Positions 9,855 through 18,848 of a stretch of DNA of 64,000 nucleotides are shown here, in pieces. The notes under the pieces were generated by a model. The model searched no databases. It had not been told where the DNA came from and saw only the letters and a list, made by a program, of their open reading frames with translations. Position 1 is the first letter of the stretch. Each line of letters starts with the position of its first letter. Where the stretch lies: positions 1-64,000 of the forward strand of contig SZXX01000030.1 in NCBI GenBank assembly GCA_005843825.1, given 5' to 3'. The DNA comes from Chlorobium sp. GTDB lineage: Bacteria > Bacteroidota > Chlorobiia > Chlorobiales > Chlorobiaceae. Both the position numbers and the translations under genes were made by a program.

Positions 9855-11192
9855 ATGAAAATCACCATATTCGGTTCGGGTTATGTTGGACTTGTTACCG
9901 GCGCCTGCTTTGCGGAGGTCGGTAATGATGTGCTTTGTGTTGATATTGACCAGCAGAAAATCAAGAGTCTCAATGAAGGGCAGATTCCTATTCATGAGCC
10001 AGGTCTGGATGAAATTGTTGCTGAAAACATCAAGGCAGGAAGGTTGAGGTTTACCACAGATATCAAGGAAGGAGTTGCTTTCGGGCTTTACCAGATCATT
10101 GCCGTTGGAACACCCCCCGATGAGGATGGTTCCGCGGATTTGCGTCATGTGCTCAGTGTTGCCGGTAGTATCGGCTCTTTCATGAATGAGTACAGGATTG
10201 TCATCAATAAATCAACAGTCCCGGTAGGGACGGCTGACCGGGTTAAAGAACAAATCAGTGCTGTTCTTGCCGAAAGAAAGGCTGAGATTGATTTTGATGT
10301 GGTTTCAAATCCCGAGTTTCTCAAGGAGGGTGATGCAGTCAATGACTTCATGAAACCCGAACGCATAGTTATCGGAGTTGATAACCCCCGCACCAAGGAA
10401 CTGCTCCGTTTTCTCTATTCCCCGTTTAATAGAAGTTCCGATCGTTTTATAGCCATGGATGTCCGTTCAGCTGAGCTGACCAAATATGCGGCAAACGCCA
10501 TGCTGGCGACAAAAATCAGCTTCATGAATGAAATTGCCAACATTGCCGAACGGGTGGGTGCTGATGTTGAGGCTGTGAGAAAGGGTATCGGTTCTGACTC
10601 AAGGATAGGATTTTCGTTTATATACCCCGGTGTCGGCTACGGCGGTTCATGCTTTCCCAAAGATGTCCGGGCGCTTGAAAGAACAGCCCACCAGCATGGG
10701 TATCATTCACGGATTCTCCAGGCGGTCGAGGCTGTCAATCATGACCAGAAAAGCTCTATTGTCAGAAAGATAAAGGAGCATTTCAGTGACGATATCGCGG
10801 GGAAGGTTTTTGCGATCTGGGGGCTTGCCTTCAAGCCCAATACCGATGATATGCGTGAAGCTCCCAGTCGAAGGGTTATTGAAGAACTTTTAACGGCTGG
10901 AGCAAGGGTCAGAGTCTATGATCCGGTTGCCATGGATGAGGTCAGACGGATATATGTCGATCGTGAAGAAATCGTTTATGCATTGAACAAGGAAGATGCC
11001 ATTAAAGGCTCAAATGCCCTTGTTGTGCTGACCGAGTGGCTTGTTTTCCGCAGCCCCGATTTTGACATGATTAAAAGGGATCTCAGCCATCCTGTTATCT
11101 TTGACGGCAGAAATATTTACAGCCCTGAATTTATGGAGCAGTTCGGATTTACCTATTACTCCATAGGTCGCCCTCCGCGGGGAGTGGCATAA
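9855..11192 (+). CDS. ugd: UDP-glucose 6-dehydrogenase
   Basis: Oxidises UDP-glucose to UDP-glucuronate with two NAD+, supplying uronic acid for surface polysaccharide. The Rossmann motif GSGYVG is at residues 7-12, and the NAD-binding [11 protein letters not shown] and SNPEFLKEG motifs follow. The catalytic cysteine is Cys266 in GGSCFPKD. The C-terminal UDP-binding domain includes [16 protein letters not shown]. At 445 residues it is full length. It ends 2 nt before the converging thiD stop. A related enzyme, UDP-N-acetylmannosamine dehydrogenase, is less likely because the motifs match Ugd throughout. Confidence 0.95.
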   Translation: MKITIFGSGYVGLVTGACFAEVGNDVLCVDIDQQKIKSLNEGQIPIHEPGLDEIVAENIKAGRLRFTTDIKEGVAFGLYQIIAVGTPPDEDGSADLRHVLSVAGSIGSFMNEYRIVINKSTVPVGTADRVKEQISAVLAERKAEIDFDVVSNPEFLKEGDAVNDFMKPERIVIGVDNPRTKELLRFLYSPFNRSSDRFIAMDVRSAELTKYAANAMLATKISFMNEIANIAERVGADVEAVRKGIGSDSRIGFSFIYPGVGYGGSCFPKDVRALERTAHQHGYHSRILQAVEAVNHDQKSSIVRKIKEHFSDDIAGKVFAIWGLAFKPNTDDMREAPSRRVIEELLTAGARVRVYDPVAMDEVRRIYVDREEIVYALNKEDAIKGSNALVVLTEWLVFRSPDFDMIKRDLSHPVIFDGRNIYSPEFMEQFGFTYYSIGRPPRGVA

Positions 11193-11194
11193 CG

Positions 11195-12007
11195 TTACCT
11201 CCAGAAGCGGTAAAAGTGATGCAGCGGGCCGTTACCATGACCTGAACGGTAAGCGGCCCCTGCCTCAAGAGCTTCGTCGATATATGCTTTCGCCTTTCCT
11301 ACAGCGCTATCTGTAGTTTCCCCCCTCGCTATAAATGCAGCAATAGCCGATGAGAGCGTGCATCCGGTGCCATGAGTATTGCCGGTCATGATTTTTTTTG
11401 AGCTGAACCAGAAAAACTGATTCTCATAGAGAAGGCAGTCGCGACACTCTTCACTGTCGCCGTGTCCCCCTTTGATGAGTACGGAAGCTGTTCCTGTTTC
11501 AAGGAGTTTTGCTGCTGTTTCTTCAATTTCTTCAGGAGTTGCCGGCGCATGTTTCATGCCTGTCAAGAGTGCGCTTTCAGGCAGGTTTGGGGTAATGAGC
11601 GACGCAAGAGGGAAGAGCTCTTCTTTGAGGAGAGGGATAGCCTCAGCGGGAAGGAGGGCAGTGCCGCCGCTGGATGCGAGAACGGTGTCGAGAATAACAG
11701 GAGGATTGCCTTTAAGCTCCCGAAGCAGTGACGAAACGGTTTTGATGGCAGAAATGCTTCCCAGCATGCCGATTTTAACCGCATCAATTGCAATATCTGC
11801 AGAAATGCTTCTAAACTGCCCTCTAATACATTTTTCATCTAAAGGGTTTACTGAGCTGACTTCGGTCGTATTTTGGGCTGTAAGGGCGGTTATGACCGAT
11901 AATCCAAAACATTCAAGGGCGGCAAATGTTTTAATGTCAGCCTGAATCCCGGCTCCGCCGCTGCCGTCTGATCCTGCAATGGTAAGGACTGTTGTATATT
12001 TTTTCAT
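11195..12007 (-). CDS. thiD: Hydroxymethylpyrimidine / phosphomethylpyrimidine kinase
   Basis: Phosphorylates HMP and then HMP-P to HMP-PP, the pyrimidine half of thiamine. The ribokinase-like fold shows TIAGSDGSGGAGIQAD near residues 9-24, a central DTVLASSGG, and the C-terminal GTGCTLSSA anion hole and catalytic loop. At 270 residues it is standard. Its ATG overlaps the thiE stop by 4 bp, so it is the last gene of a translationally coupled operon with the two ThiE-family proteins. Confidence 0.95.
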   Translation of the reverse strand: MKKYTTVLTIAGSDGSGGAGIQADIKTFAALECFGLSVITALTAQNTTEVSSVNPLDEKCIRGQFRSISADIAIDAVKIGMLGSISAIKTVSSLLRELKGNPPVILDTVLASSGGTALLPAEAIPLLKEELFPLASLITPNLPESALLTGMKHAPATPEEIEETAAKLLETGTASVLIKGGHGDSEECRDCLLYENQFFWFSSKKIMTGNTHGTGCTLSSAIAAFIARGETTDSAVGKAKAYIDEALEAGAAYRSGHGNGPLHHFYRFWR

Positions 12008-12627
12008 GGCAGGCTTTTTTGTAGTGCCGAAAGGAGCTCGGAAGCAGCCTTCGAAGGCACCTCAGCTCTGCTGACTGCAGATATTACAGCGACACCTGCC
12101 GCTCCACGGGAGATTAGAATCGGTGCGTTTTCAATGGTGATGCCTCCTATGGCAACCACCGGAAGAGAGAGGCTCTCTACAGTCTTTTGCAGATTATCCG
12201 GCCCAAGAGGAGCATGCTCTTTCAGTTTGGAAACAGTCGGATAGATGTGGCCGAATCCGATATAGTCAGCGCCATCTTTTTCTGCCTGCACAGCTTCTTC
12301 CAGAGAAGAGGCCGAAACCCCGATAATGCGACTGTTTCCAAGCAGTTTTCGGGCAGCAGCGGCAGGCAGGTCATCCTGCCCGAGGTGAACGCCGTCAGCC
12401 TTACTTGCCAGGGCAATATCAACCCGGTCGTTGATAATAAAGAGCGCATGGTATTCGCTGCAAAGTTTCCCTATTGCAACCGCCCAGGCAAAAAGCTGGC
12501 TGCCTGAAGCTGTTTTATGCCGTAACTGTATCATGGCTGCCCCTCCCTTGAGGGCCTGTTCTGCCAGAGTAACCGGGCAGTATGCCTCATCGGTAATGAC
12601 GCAGAGAAAGGGTGAATAAGGAATCAT
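12004..12627 (-). CDS. thiE: Thiamine-phosphate synthase
   Basis: Joins HMP-PP and the thiazole phosphate to make thiamine monophosphate. The 207-residue TIM barrel carries the canonical substrate motifs: QLRHK at 34-38, INDR, DGVHLGQDDLP (metal-binding acids), GVSASS, GADYIGFGHIYPTVSK and AIGGI. It overlaps both neighbours by 4 bp. It is the more canonical of the two ThiE-family genes here and is probably the working synthase. Confidence 0.93.
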   Translation of the reverse strand: MIPYSPFLCVITDEAYCPVTLAEQALKGGAAMIQLRHKTASGSQLFAWAVAIGKLCSEYHALFIINDRVDIALASKADGVHLGQDDLPAAAARKLLGNSRIIGVSASSLEEAVQAEKDGADYIGFGHIYPTVSKLKEHAPLGPDNLQKTVESLSLPVVAIGGITIENAPILISRGAAGVAVISAVSRAEVPSKAASELLSALQKSLP

Positions 12628-13271
12628 CTGTTTAGAATGCTATACAATTGTTCAAGGGTTTCCCTCATACGTGAAGTGTCTCGAAAGATAGACAATCCAG
12701 CAGTTCCGTAAGCACCCTCATCCATGCAGAGTGCTGCATTTTGAGGAGTCACTCCTCCAAGTGCATAGATTGGCAGAGAGCTTGCCCGGCACAGTTCGCC
12801 GAGTTTTTTAAGACCTTGAGGAGGGCCATATTTCCTTTTGGATGGGGTGTCGAATACCGGCCCGAACAGAAGATAATCAGCGCCTGCCTGTTCGGCAATG
12901 CGCAACGCTTCAGGAGAGTGAATGCTGCATCCAAAGATCAGATCAGGAGCAAAAGCGCGAAGTTTATCCGGAGGAACAGCGTTTTCCGGCAGATGGACAC
13001 CGTCAAGACCGGCTGCCAGCGCAACATCTGCCCGCTCATTGCAGAGAAGCAGTGAACCCTCGGGAAGCCTTATTCCCCTGGCCCTCTGTGCAAGGGTTAA
13101 AAGATGCTTTGTATGGAGGTGTTTTTCACGGATTTGCACTATGCAGGGTATATGAGAGGGGAGCAGAGTAAGGTGCTCGATGAGTTCACCCCTGCCTTCA
13201 CCCTGTTCCTCTCCGCTGCTGATCATGAAGATACGCGGCAGGGGAGTCCCTTTTCGATTATTATGCGGCAT
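12624..13271 (-). CDS. Second ThiE-family protein (TenI-like?)
   Basis: A 215-residue ThiE/TenI-fold protein and first gene of the thiamine operon. Compared with the adjacent thiE, key positions differ: CNER replaces INDR, HLPENAVPP replaces HLGQDDLP so the metal-binding Asp pair is lost, and GPVFDTPSKRKYGPP replaces the pyrophosphate-loop sequence. These changes suggest a TenI-type role (thiazole aromatisation) or a regulatory paralogue rather than a second synthase. It starts at the ATG at 13271 and overlaps thiE by 4 bp. No TPP riboswitch signature is seen in its 5' leader. Confidence 0.85.
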   Translation of the reverse strand: MPHNNRKGTPLPRIFMISSGEEQGEGRGELIEHLTLLPSHIPCIVQIREKHLHTKHLLTLAQRARGIRLPEGSLLLCNERADVALAAGLDGVHLPENAVPPDKLRAFAPDLIFGCSIHSPEALRIAEQAGADYLLFGPVFDTPSKRKYGPPQGLKKLGELCRASSLPIYALGGVTPQNAALCMDEGAYGTAGLSIFRDTSRMRETLEQLYSILNR

Positions 13272-13398
13272 TCAAACAAAAAATGATTTGATTTTTCACT
13301 CTCTATAAATAATATTAATCCTGATGGCATCAAATGTCGTTTCGGGTGGTTTTTTCACCCTGAATCAACCCTTTTCTTAACGTTTTCAAGAGGTTCCA

Positions 13399-13869
13399 AT
13401 GAGTGTAATTGAGCAGAATATCATCAAAGCCGGCTTTATTCTTCCTCAATTACCAACTGTTGCAGGCCTTTATTCGCCTGCAATAAGCTCCGGTAACCTT
13501 GTTTTTACCTCTGGACAACTTCCTCTTAAAGATGGTAAACTCATAGAACCAGGTGGAAAAGGCAAGGTCAATGAGGTACGCAAAGATGAAGCTTTTCATG
13601 CCTCAAGAGTCGCTCTTCTCAATGCACTTGCTGCGATAAAATCAGTGACAGGGACGCTTGACAGCATTGAAAAAATAGTCAAGCTCACTCTCTATGTTTC
13701 AAGCGAAACCTTCTTTTCGAGCCAGCACCTGGTTGCTAACGGGGCATCTTCACTGCTGCATGAGATTTTCGGTGAAAGGGGAGTCCACGCAAGAAGCGCT
13801 GTAGGCGTCACCGAATTGCCCCTCAATGCAAGTCTTGAGCTTGAGCTTATTGTTCAATATAAACCATAG
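13399..13869 (+). CDS. RidA/YjgF/L-PSP-family protein
   Basis: RidA-family proteins deaminate reactive enamine/imine intermediates or bind small ligands as trimers. The 156 residues include the N-terminal strand [13 protein letters not shown], the central [12 protein letters not shown] helix and the conserved C-terminal [22 protein letters not shown], with the ligand-binding Arg and the Glu of the family. It is longer than the roughly 130-residue archetype through an N-terminal extension. It is divergent from the thiamine operon across a 127-bp gap with a small hairpin (GGGTG/CACCC). Whether it is a true imine deaminase is not determined. Confidence 0.9.
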   Translation: MSVIEQNIIKAGFILPQLPTVAGLYSPAISSGNLVFTSGQLPLKDGKLIEPGGKGKVNEVRKDEAFHASRVALLNALAAIKSVTGTLDSIEKIVKLTLYVSSETFFSSQHLVANGASSLLHEIFGERGVHARSAVGVTELPLNASLELELIVQYKP

Positions 13870-14667
13870 CACCTGCACCGCTATACATCAAAAAAAACAA
13901 CCTCCCCACTTCATATTTATTTATAAATATATCCTTCGCTCTTCAGTATAAAATCAATCGATATCATTTGTGATTTGTACCGTAACTCGTTGTATAATAA
14001 CGAAATAAATAATAATTGAATTTTACCTTTATTCGACAGATGTGCCTATTAAAATTAAAATCTATATGTTTTTTATTTAAAGTTTATTGTTGGCATTATA
14101 TTTTTTTATTTGTTTTTATTTTATGCTAAAATTACATAAAGTTTAAGTGATGAAAAAACGCTTAAGATGTTGTAATAAAATAAATAAAATACTTTATGCT
14201 AAATAAGTTTTTATTTATTTATGCTGTTTCTTTATCTGTAAAATATTTTTTTATATATATTATTTAATTCTTCATTTTTTGTTTGTTTGTTTTGTCTTTA
14301 ACTGTTATTGGTATGTATTTTTATTGTTAGATATTTGGTTTTTATTTTTTTTGTTTATCTGTGTTGTAATAGCCTTGCAGGTGATCTTATTTGTTGATTC
14401 TTTGTTGTACCATATGCTTGGTAATAATTTCTTCTATGTTGTTTCGTCTCAAGATTGATGGTTTGTTTTTCATTGCTACTTGTTTGGATAATTATTCGAT
14501 TATTTTCTCTCCCCTTTTTTGTTTTTGATGACAATAAGGTTTATGGGCAAGGGAGTGGTCAGCAAGAGGAGAAATGATAATTGTTGTGATTTTGCTCTCT
14601 GATCGGTAAACTGCGTTTCAGGCCTCAGTCGGTTGCTCTCTCATTTTTTGTAATCAAACCACTCGTC
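13870..14667. other. Long AT-rich non-coding region upstream of the S41 protease
   Basis: About 800 bp without a credible gene. The part at 13920-14480 is extremely AT-rich, and beyond 14200 the plus strand is strongly T-rich. Visible structure: direct repeats of TTATGCTAAA near 14122 and 14197, and a small hairpin TTAAG/CTTAA near 14142-14166. The longest ATG reading frame (14150, 18 codons) has no good ribosome site. I found no TTATCCACA-type DnaA boxes, so I do not call it an origin. It must hold the protease promoter. Confidence 0.5.
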
Positions 14668-16326
14668 ATGTCCCGAATACTTACCATTGTAATGATGCTT
14701 GTCGTGCTTGTTTTTGGCGTTTTTCTCGGCACCAGGCTCAATGGAGGCAGGGATATCCAGATGGCACAGCAGAAAAAAATGCTTGAAGCCTTCGGCCTGA
14801 TGAAAGAGTTCTATGTCGACAAGGTTGACAGCGACAGTCTTGCAGGTGCCGGCATACAGGGAATGGCGGAATATCTTGACCCTCACACCGTATATCTAGA
14901 ACCTGAAAAGGTCTCATTTTCCCAGGCTGAGTTTGACGGTAATTTTGATGGCATAGGTATCGAGTTTGAGGTTGTCAGCGATACCCTTCTTGTTGTTACT
15001 CCCCTTTCCGGCGGACCGAGCGCCACCGTTGGAATTGCTCCGGGAGACCGCATTATTGCTATTGATTCCGCTTCGGCGGTTGGAATAACCCAGCAGGATG
15101 TGCTTAGAAAACTGAGAGGCAAGAGAGGAACCAAAGTCCGGTTGAAAGTATTCAGGCCGCTCAACGGGAAGCTTATAGACTTTACTGTTACCCGCGGTAA
15201 AATATCCACGTCGAGTATCGACGCAGCTTTTATGATTAATAATAAGGTCGGCTATATACGGTTGAGCCGGTTCATTGCAACAACGTCGGAAGAGTTCCGC
15301 CGTTCGCTTGACGGATTGAAAAAGCAGGGTATGACAAGACTCGTCCTCGATCTCAGAGGTAATCCCGGTGGATTTCTTGAGCAGGCTGTTGCCGTTGCCG
15401 ATGAATTCCTTAAAAAGGGCCAGTTGATCGTTTATACCAAAAGCCGCAATGGGGGGTCGGAGGATGAGCGATATGTAGCCAAATCAGCAGATGATGGTTA
15501 TAGAACTGGTGAACTGATTGTACTGGTTGATAAAGGAAGCGCTTCTGCATCTGAAATTCTTGCCGGAGCCCTGCAGGATAACAAGAGAGCCCTTGTCGTT
15601 GGCGAGTTGAGCTTCGGAAAAGGACTTGTTCAGCGTCAGCTTCAGTTCGCCGACGGCTCAGCGATTCGCCTCACAGTATCGCGATACTATACTCCTTCAG
15701 GTCGACTGATACAGAGAGTCTATCGTAAGGGGATGGCTGGTCGTGAACGCTATTATAAAGATGCGATGGTAAATATTCAGCCTCAGAAACTCTTTAACGA
15801 CCCCGACAGTTTACTCTACATGAAAAACAATGAAGTTTCTGTCTATAAAACATCATCGCTCCCGTCATTGGTTTTATCGCTTAAAGGAAAGGATGCCAAA
15901 GCCCACAGCAAACTTGCTGCGCTCAGGGATGCCGGTGGTATTATTCCTGATTTCTGGGTGACAGGAAGCGCTTTCTCCGATTTTTATCAGAAGCTGTTCC
16001 AGTCGGGTTCTATTGATGATATCGCGCTGAAGCTTCTTGATGATCGGAATAGTTCAGTGCAGGCTTATCGCACTTCATTGGACCGTTTTATTGCCAATTA
16101 CTCTGAAGAGACCAATTTTGAGGCGCTTGTTGTAAAAACCTGCAAGGCTAAAAAAATTACTTTTGACAAGGCAGGTTTTGTTCGCGACAGAAAGAACATT
16201 GTCCGTGCCGTGAAGTCGAAGATTGCGCATCAGCTTTTTGGTGCTGAAGGGCAGATAAAATTTCTTGTACGCAATGCCGATCCAGTGGTCAAAATAGCCG
16301 AAACCGTGCCAGGCCGTCGACCTTGA
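14668..16326 (+). CDS. C-terminal processing peptidase (S41 family, CtpA/Prc type)
   Basis: Serine protease that trims C-termini of periplasmic or envelope proteins. Residues 5-22 form a membrane anchor or uncleaved signal. A PDZ domain spans about residues 85-170 (FDGIGIEF and GDRIIAID). The catalytic domain contains LDLRGNPGG and the Ser/Lys pair: Ser293 in GSASASEI and Lys318 in SFGKGLVQ, the normal 25-residue spacing. The 552 residues include a C-terminal helical extension of about 150 residues beyond the catalytic core. The ATG at 14668 follows the long AT-rich gap. Confidence 0.94.
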   Translation: MSRILTIVMMLVVLVFGVFLGTRLNGGRDIQMAQQKKMLEAFGLMKEFYVDKVDSDSLAGAGIQGMAEYLDPHTVYLEPEKVSFSQAEFDGNFDGIGIEFEVVSDTLLVVTPLSGGPSATVGIAPGDRIIAIDSASAVGITQQDVLRKLRGKRGTKVRLKVFRPLNGKLIDFTVTRGKISTSSIDAAFMINNKVGYIRLSRFIATTSEEFRRSLDGLKKQGMTRLVLDLRGNPGGFLEQAVAVADEFLKKGQLIVYTKSRNGGSEDERYVAKSADDGYRTGELIVLVDKGSASASEILAGALQDNKRALVVGELSFGKGLVQRQLQFADGSAIRLTVSRYYTPSGRLIQRVYRKGMAGRERYYKDAMVNIQPQKLFNDPDSLLYMKNNEVSVYKTSSLPSLVLSLKGKDAKAHSKLAALRDAGGIIPDFWVTGSAFSDFYQKLFQSGSIDDIALKLLDDRNSSVQAYRTSLDRFIANYSEETNFEALVVKTCKAKKITFDKAGFVRDRKNIVRAVKSKIAHQLFGAEGQIKFLVRNADPVVKIAETVPGRRP

Positions 16327-16384
16327 GAGGGGATCATGACTCCGGATCTTTATTCTCCTTTTTAACGTTTTAAACGAGGGTATT

Positions 16385-17041
16385 ATGTCAATAATTGAAA
16401 AAATCAACAGTGCCACCTGTACGTTACGTCTTCAGAAGGACTGGCTGAAAATATTTACCTGCCCTGTTCCAAGCTCTGATTTTCTTTCATTTGTCGGAAT
16501 AGCAACCATCGATGCTCCTCAAAATGCTGTGCTGAGTCTTTTGTATGATGTTGACGCGGCTACAGAGTGGGTATGGAAAACAAAGGAAATGAAGGTGCTT
16601 CAGGAGCTTTCCGAGGATGAAGGCCGAATTGTCTACCAGCTGGTCAGTGCTCCCTGGCCTGTTTCAGATCGCGAAATCATAACCCGTTCACAAGGATATC
16701 TTGATCCTGATACATCTGAAGTTTATATTAAACTTGAGTGTATGGCGGATTATCTCCCTTTAAACGATAAATATGTGCGTGTGCCCCAGCTTGAGGGTGC
16801 ATGGAACATTATTCCCTTGTCGCCAAACCAGTGCAGGGTTGTTTTTCGTCTTCATATTGAACCAGGCGGAGAAATTCCATCCTGGCTTGCCAATATTGCT
16901 GTTATTGATACCCCATATCATACCTTGGAAAACCTGAGGGAGATGGTCAAGAAGGAAAAATATCTTATTCCAGTTGAAGCCCCCTTCAAGAAATCATCTA
17001 AAGATGTCATCCAGAACTACGAGAAATTTATAACAGAGTGA
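16385..17041 (+). CDS. START/SRPBCC-domain protein 1
   Basis: A 218-residue helix-grip fold protein of the START superfamily, whose members bind lipids or other hydrophobic ligands in a deep cavity. The region from about residue 17 carries the signature order [20 protein letters not shown], the [16 protein letters not shown] strand pair (W-P-x-x-x-R-E), and a long C-terminal helix. No signal peptide is seen. A GAGGGT ribosome site precedes the ATG. The next gene encodes a second protein of the same fold. The ligand cannot be told from sequence; a pigment or lipid is plausible in a phototroph. Confidence 0.85.
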   Translation: MSIIEKINSATCTLRLQKDWLKIFTCPVPSSDFLSFVGIATIDAPQNAVLSLLYDVDAATEWVWKTKEMKVLQELSEDEGRIVYQLVSAPWPVSDREIITRSQGYLDPDTSEVYIKLECMADYLPLNDKYVRVPQLEGAWNIIPLSPNQCRVVFRLHIEPGGEIPSWLANIAVIDTPYHTLENLREMVKKEKYLIPVEAPFKKSSKDVIQNYEKFITE

Positions 17042-17066
17042 TCTTTTCCCGATTTTTTTTGCAGTC

Positions 17067-17732
17067 TTGATCAATACACTCAAAAAAAACAGTATGGATG
17101 TCGGGTCAATTCTTCAGGGAGACTGGAAATTTCGGATTGAGCACAAAGGGATAAAAATTTATTCCTCCAAGGTTAACGGCTCCGACATCCATGGTTTTAA
17201 GGGTGAGGCTGAGATAGAGGTGTCATTGAAAAAGCTTATCAGTCTTTTTCACGACATGCCCAGTTATAATCGCTGGGTGCATCATCTTGTGGACATGCAA
17301 ATTCTTGACAACAGTGATCCTGTCGAGTATGTTGTCCGTCAAATTATCAAAACCCCCTGGCCGCTTCAACAGAGAGAGGTAATAATGCGCACAGGACTCA
17401 CCTCGGCAGGTGATAATTCCGTGGTGCTTACGATGAAGGCCGAACCTGATTATCTGCCCGACAACCCGGAGTATTACAGGGTTCGTCACGCCACGGGAAT
17501 GTGGGCTTTCAGGCCGACCACCCCAGGGTTAGTTAACGTCACTTTTGTCATGCACATAGACCCAGGCAAGGATGTTCCAGCTACTCTGAGTAATGCAGGA
17601 ATGTTCGAAGTTCCATTCTATTCGTTGAACAATCTGAAAACCCTCCTGAAGGACCCTTCCTATAACCCTCCATATCCTGAGGAGATAGAGCAGCATATCT
17701 TTATCCTTGATGATACTCCTGATACGCTTTGA
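17067..17732 (+). CDS. START/SRPBCC-domain protein 2
   Basis: Tandem paralogue of the preceding gene, with the same motif order: [72 protein letters not shown] and a C-terminal helix. It is nearer to classical START sequences than its neighbour. The first possible start is a TTG at 17067; an ATG at 17094 would remove nine residues and keep the whole domain, and may be the true start. Its 3' end overlaps the converging kinase gene by 32 bp. Function is inferred only as hydrophobic-ligand binding. Confidence 0.85.
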   Translation: MINTLKKNSMDVGSILQGDWKFRIEHKGIKIYSSKVNGSDIHGFKGEAEIEVSLKKLISLFHDMPSYNRWVHHLVDMQILDNSDPVEYVVRQIIKTPWPLQQREVIMRTGLTSAGDNSVVLTMKAEPDYLPDNPEYYRVRHATGMWAFRPTTPGLVNVTFVMHIDPGKDVPATLSNAGMFEVPFYSLNNLKTLLKDPSYNPPYPEEIEQHIFILDDTPDTL

Positions 17733-18687
17733 TCAGTTTTTCAGGCCTTACCGGAACGGCACCTACTTCCTGACAGACTGTTCCGGCAGCAAGATTAGCT
17801 ATTGTTGCATTAGTGACAATATCAACACCCGCAGCAGCTCCCAGGGCAAGCATCCCGATAACGGTGTCTCCTGCGCCTGAAACGTCGGAAACCTCCATTG
17901 ATGTTGCAGGAATATGGGTAAATGAACCATTATAGAGAGTCATCCCTTTATCGCTTCTTGTAACGATAATGGTTTCAGCCTGAAGTTTTTCCTGAAGCAG
18001 CCGGCAGGCCTCTTCAATCTCGTGGTCGTTGTTGTGCAGGACTATCCCGAGTGAAGAGGCCATTTCCGAAAGGTTTGGCTTAAAAACAGAGCACTCTTTG
18101 AAGGCAAAGAAATTCTTGAGTTTCGGATCGACAAGAACAGGGATATTATGCCGATTCGACACCGTAATGATATGCTCAATGATTTTTACACTCAGCAGCC
18201 CCTTATTGTAATCTTCCAGTACGACAGCATCGATTGACTCGATAATTGAGTCAAAGGAGTCGATAACCGCATGTTCAACAGTTTCTTCAACATCCTTTCT
18301 GCTCTCGAAGTCAACCCTTGTAATGTGGTGGTTTTGCGAAAGAATTCTTGTTTTGCAGGTTGTCGGCCGTGAAGGGTCGCTGATCAGCCCTTCCGTTGCA
18401 AGACCGTGCTTACTGAACAGATCAAGAAGTATTTCACGGTTGCTGTCTGCGCCGGTAATGCCGATCAATATCGTTTTTGCTCCGATCGACTGTGTATTGA
18501 GCGCAACATTTGCAGCTCCTCCAAGCCGGTAATCCTCATGGGTAACATCCACTACGGGGACAGGGTATTCCGGCGAAATGCGTGAGACATGACCAAAAAT
18601 ATACTTGTCAAGCATAATATCGCCGATAACGGCAATCCGCTTGCTTCGAAAAGAGTCCAGGATGGTGCCAATGGAGCTTGCAGTCAT
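17701..18687 (-). CDS. D-glycero-beta-D-manno-heptose-7-phosphate kinase-like PfkB kinase
   Basis: A 328-residue ribokinase/PfkB protein resembling the kinase half of HldE (RfaE domain I), which phosphorylates heptose 7-phosphate at C1 in ADP-heptose synthesis for LPS core. Motifs: [23 protein letters not shown] (typical of RfaE), GGAANVALN, and the catalytic GAGD with Asp274. The nucleotidyltransferase half of HldE is absent, so this is a stand-alone kinase (HldA-like). The last 32 bp overlap the end of the converging START gene. Confidence 0.88.
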   Translation of the reverse strand: MTASSIGTILDSFRSKRIAVIGDIMLDKYIFGHVSRISPEYPVPVVDVTHEDYRLGGAANVALNTQSIGAKTILIGITGADSNREILLDLFSKHGLATEGLISDPSRPTTCKTRILSQNHHITRVDFESRKDVEETVEHAVIDSFDSIIESIDAVVLEDYNKGLLSVKIIEHIITVSNRHNIPVLVDPKLKNFFAFKECSVFKPNLSEMASSLGIVLHNNDHEIEEACRLLQEKLQAETIIVTRSDKGMTLYNGSFTHIPATSMEVSDVSGAGDTVIGMLALGAAAGVDIVTNATIANLAAGTVCQEVGAVPVRPEKLIKAYQEYHQG

Positions 18688-18797
18688 AACCTCTTGTTTT
18701 TCGATGTTTTCTGTGCTCAGGAGATAAAAAATAGCAGGAAATAACGTTTAAGCAATGAAGATATGATTGTATGGTTTTATTTTGTGCTATTTTTTGT

Positions 18798-18828
18798 TAT
18801 AATTAAAGCTAAGCATTTTTAAGCTTTA
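18798..18828 (+). promoter_or_regulatory. Candidate -10 box and leader hairpin of ffh
   Basis: TATAAT at 18798-18803 is a perfect -10 hexamer. No good -35 is visible 17 bp upstream. Directly after it, TAAAGCT (18804-18810) and AGCTTTA (18822-18828) can pair as a 7-bp stem at the start of the ffh leader. The ffh ATG is at 18849. Confidence 0.4.
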
Positions 18829-18848
18829 TCTGAAAAAAGCGGGAACCA

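Noticed and set aside
13272..13398. Possible TPP riboswitch upstream of the thiamine operon
   Set aside because: The leader was read on the minus strand for CUGAGA and the ACCUGAUCUGGAUAAUGCCAGC-type core; neither is present. Only a small GGGTG/CACCC hairpin is visible.
13900..14560. AT-rich stretch as replication origin
   Set aside because: No TTATCCACA-type DnaA boxes or nearby dnaA, gidA or rnpA genes. AT-richness alone is not enough.
17041..17066. Frameshift joining the two START genes into one
   Set aside because: Each gene has a full-length START domain and an end of its own, so they are tandem paralogues, not a split gene.
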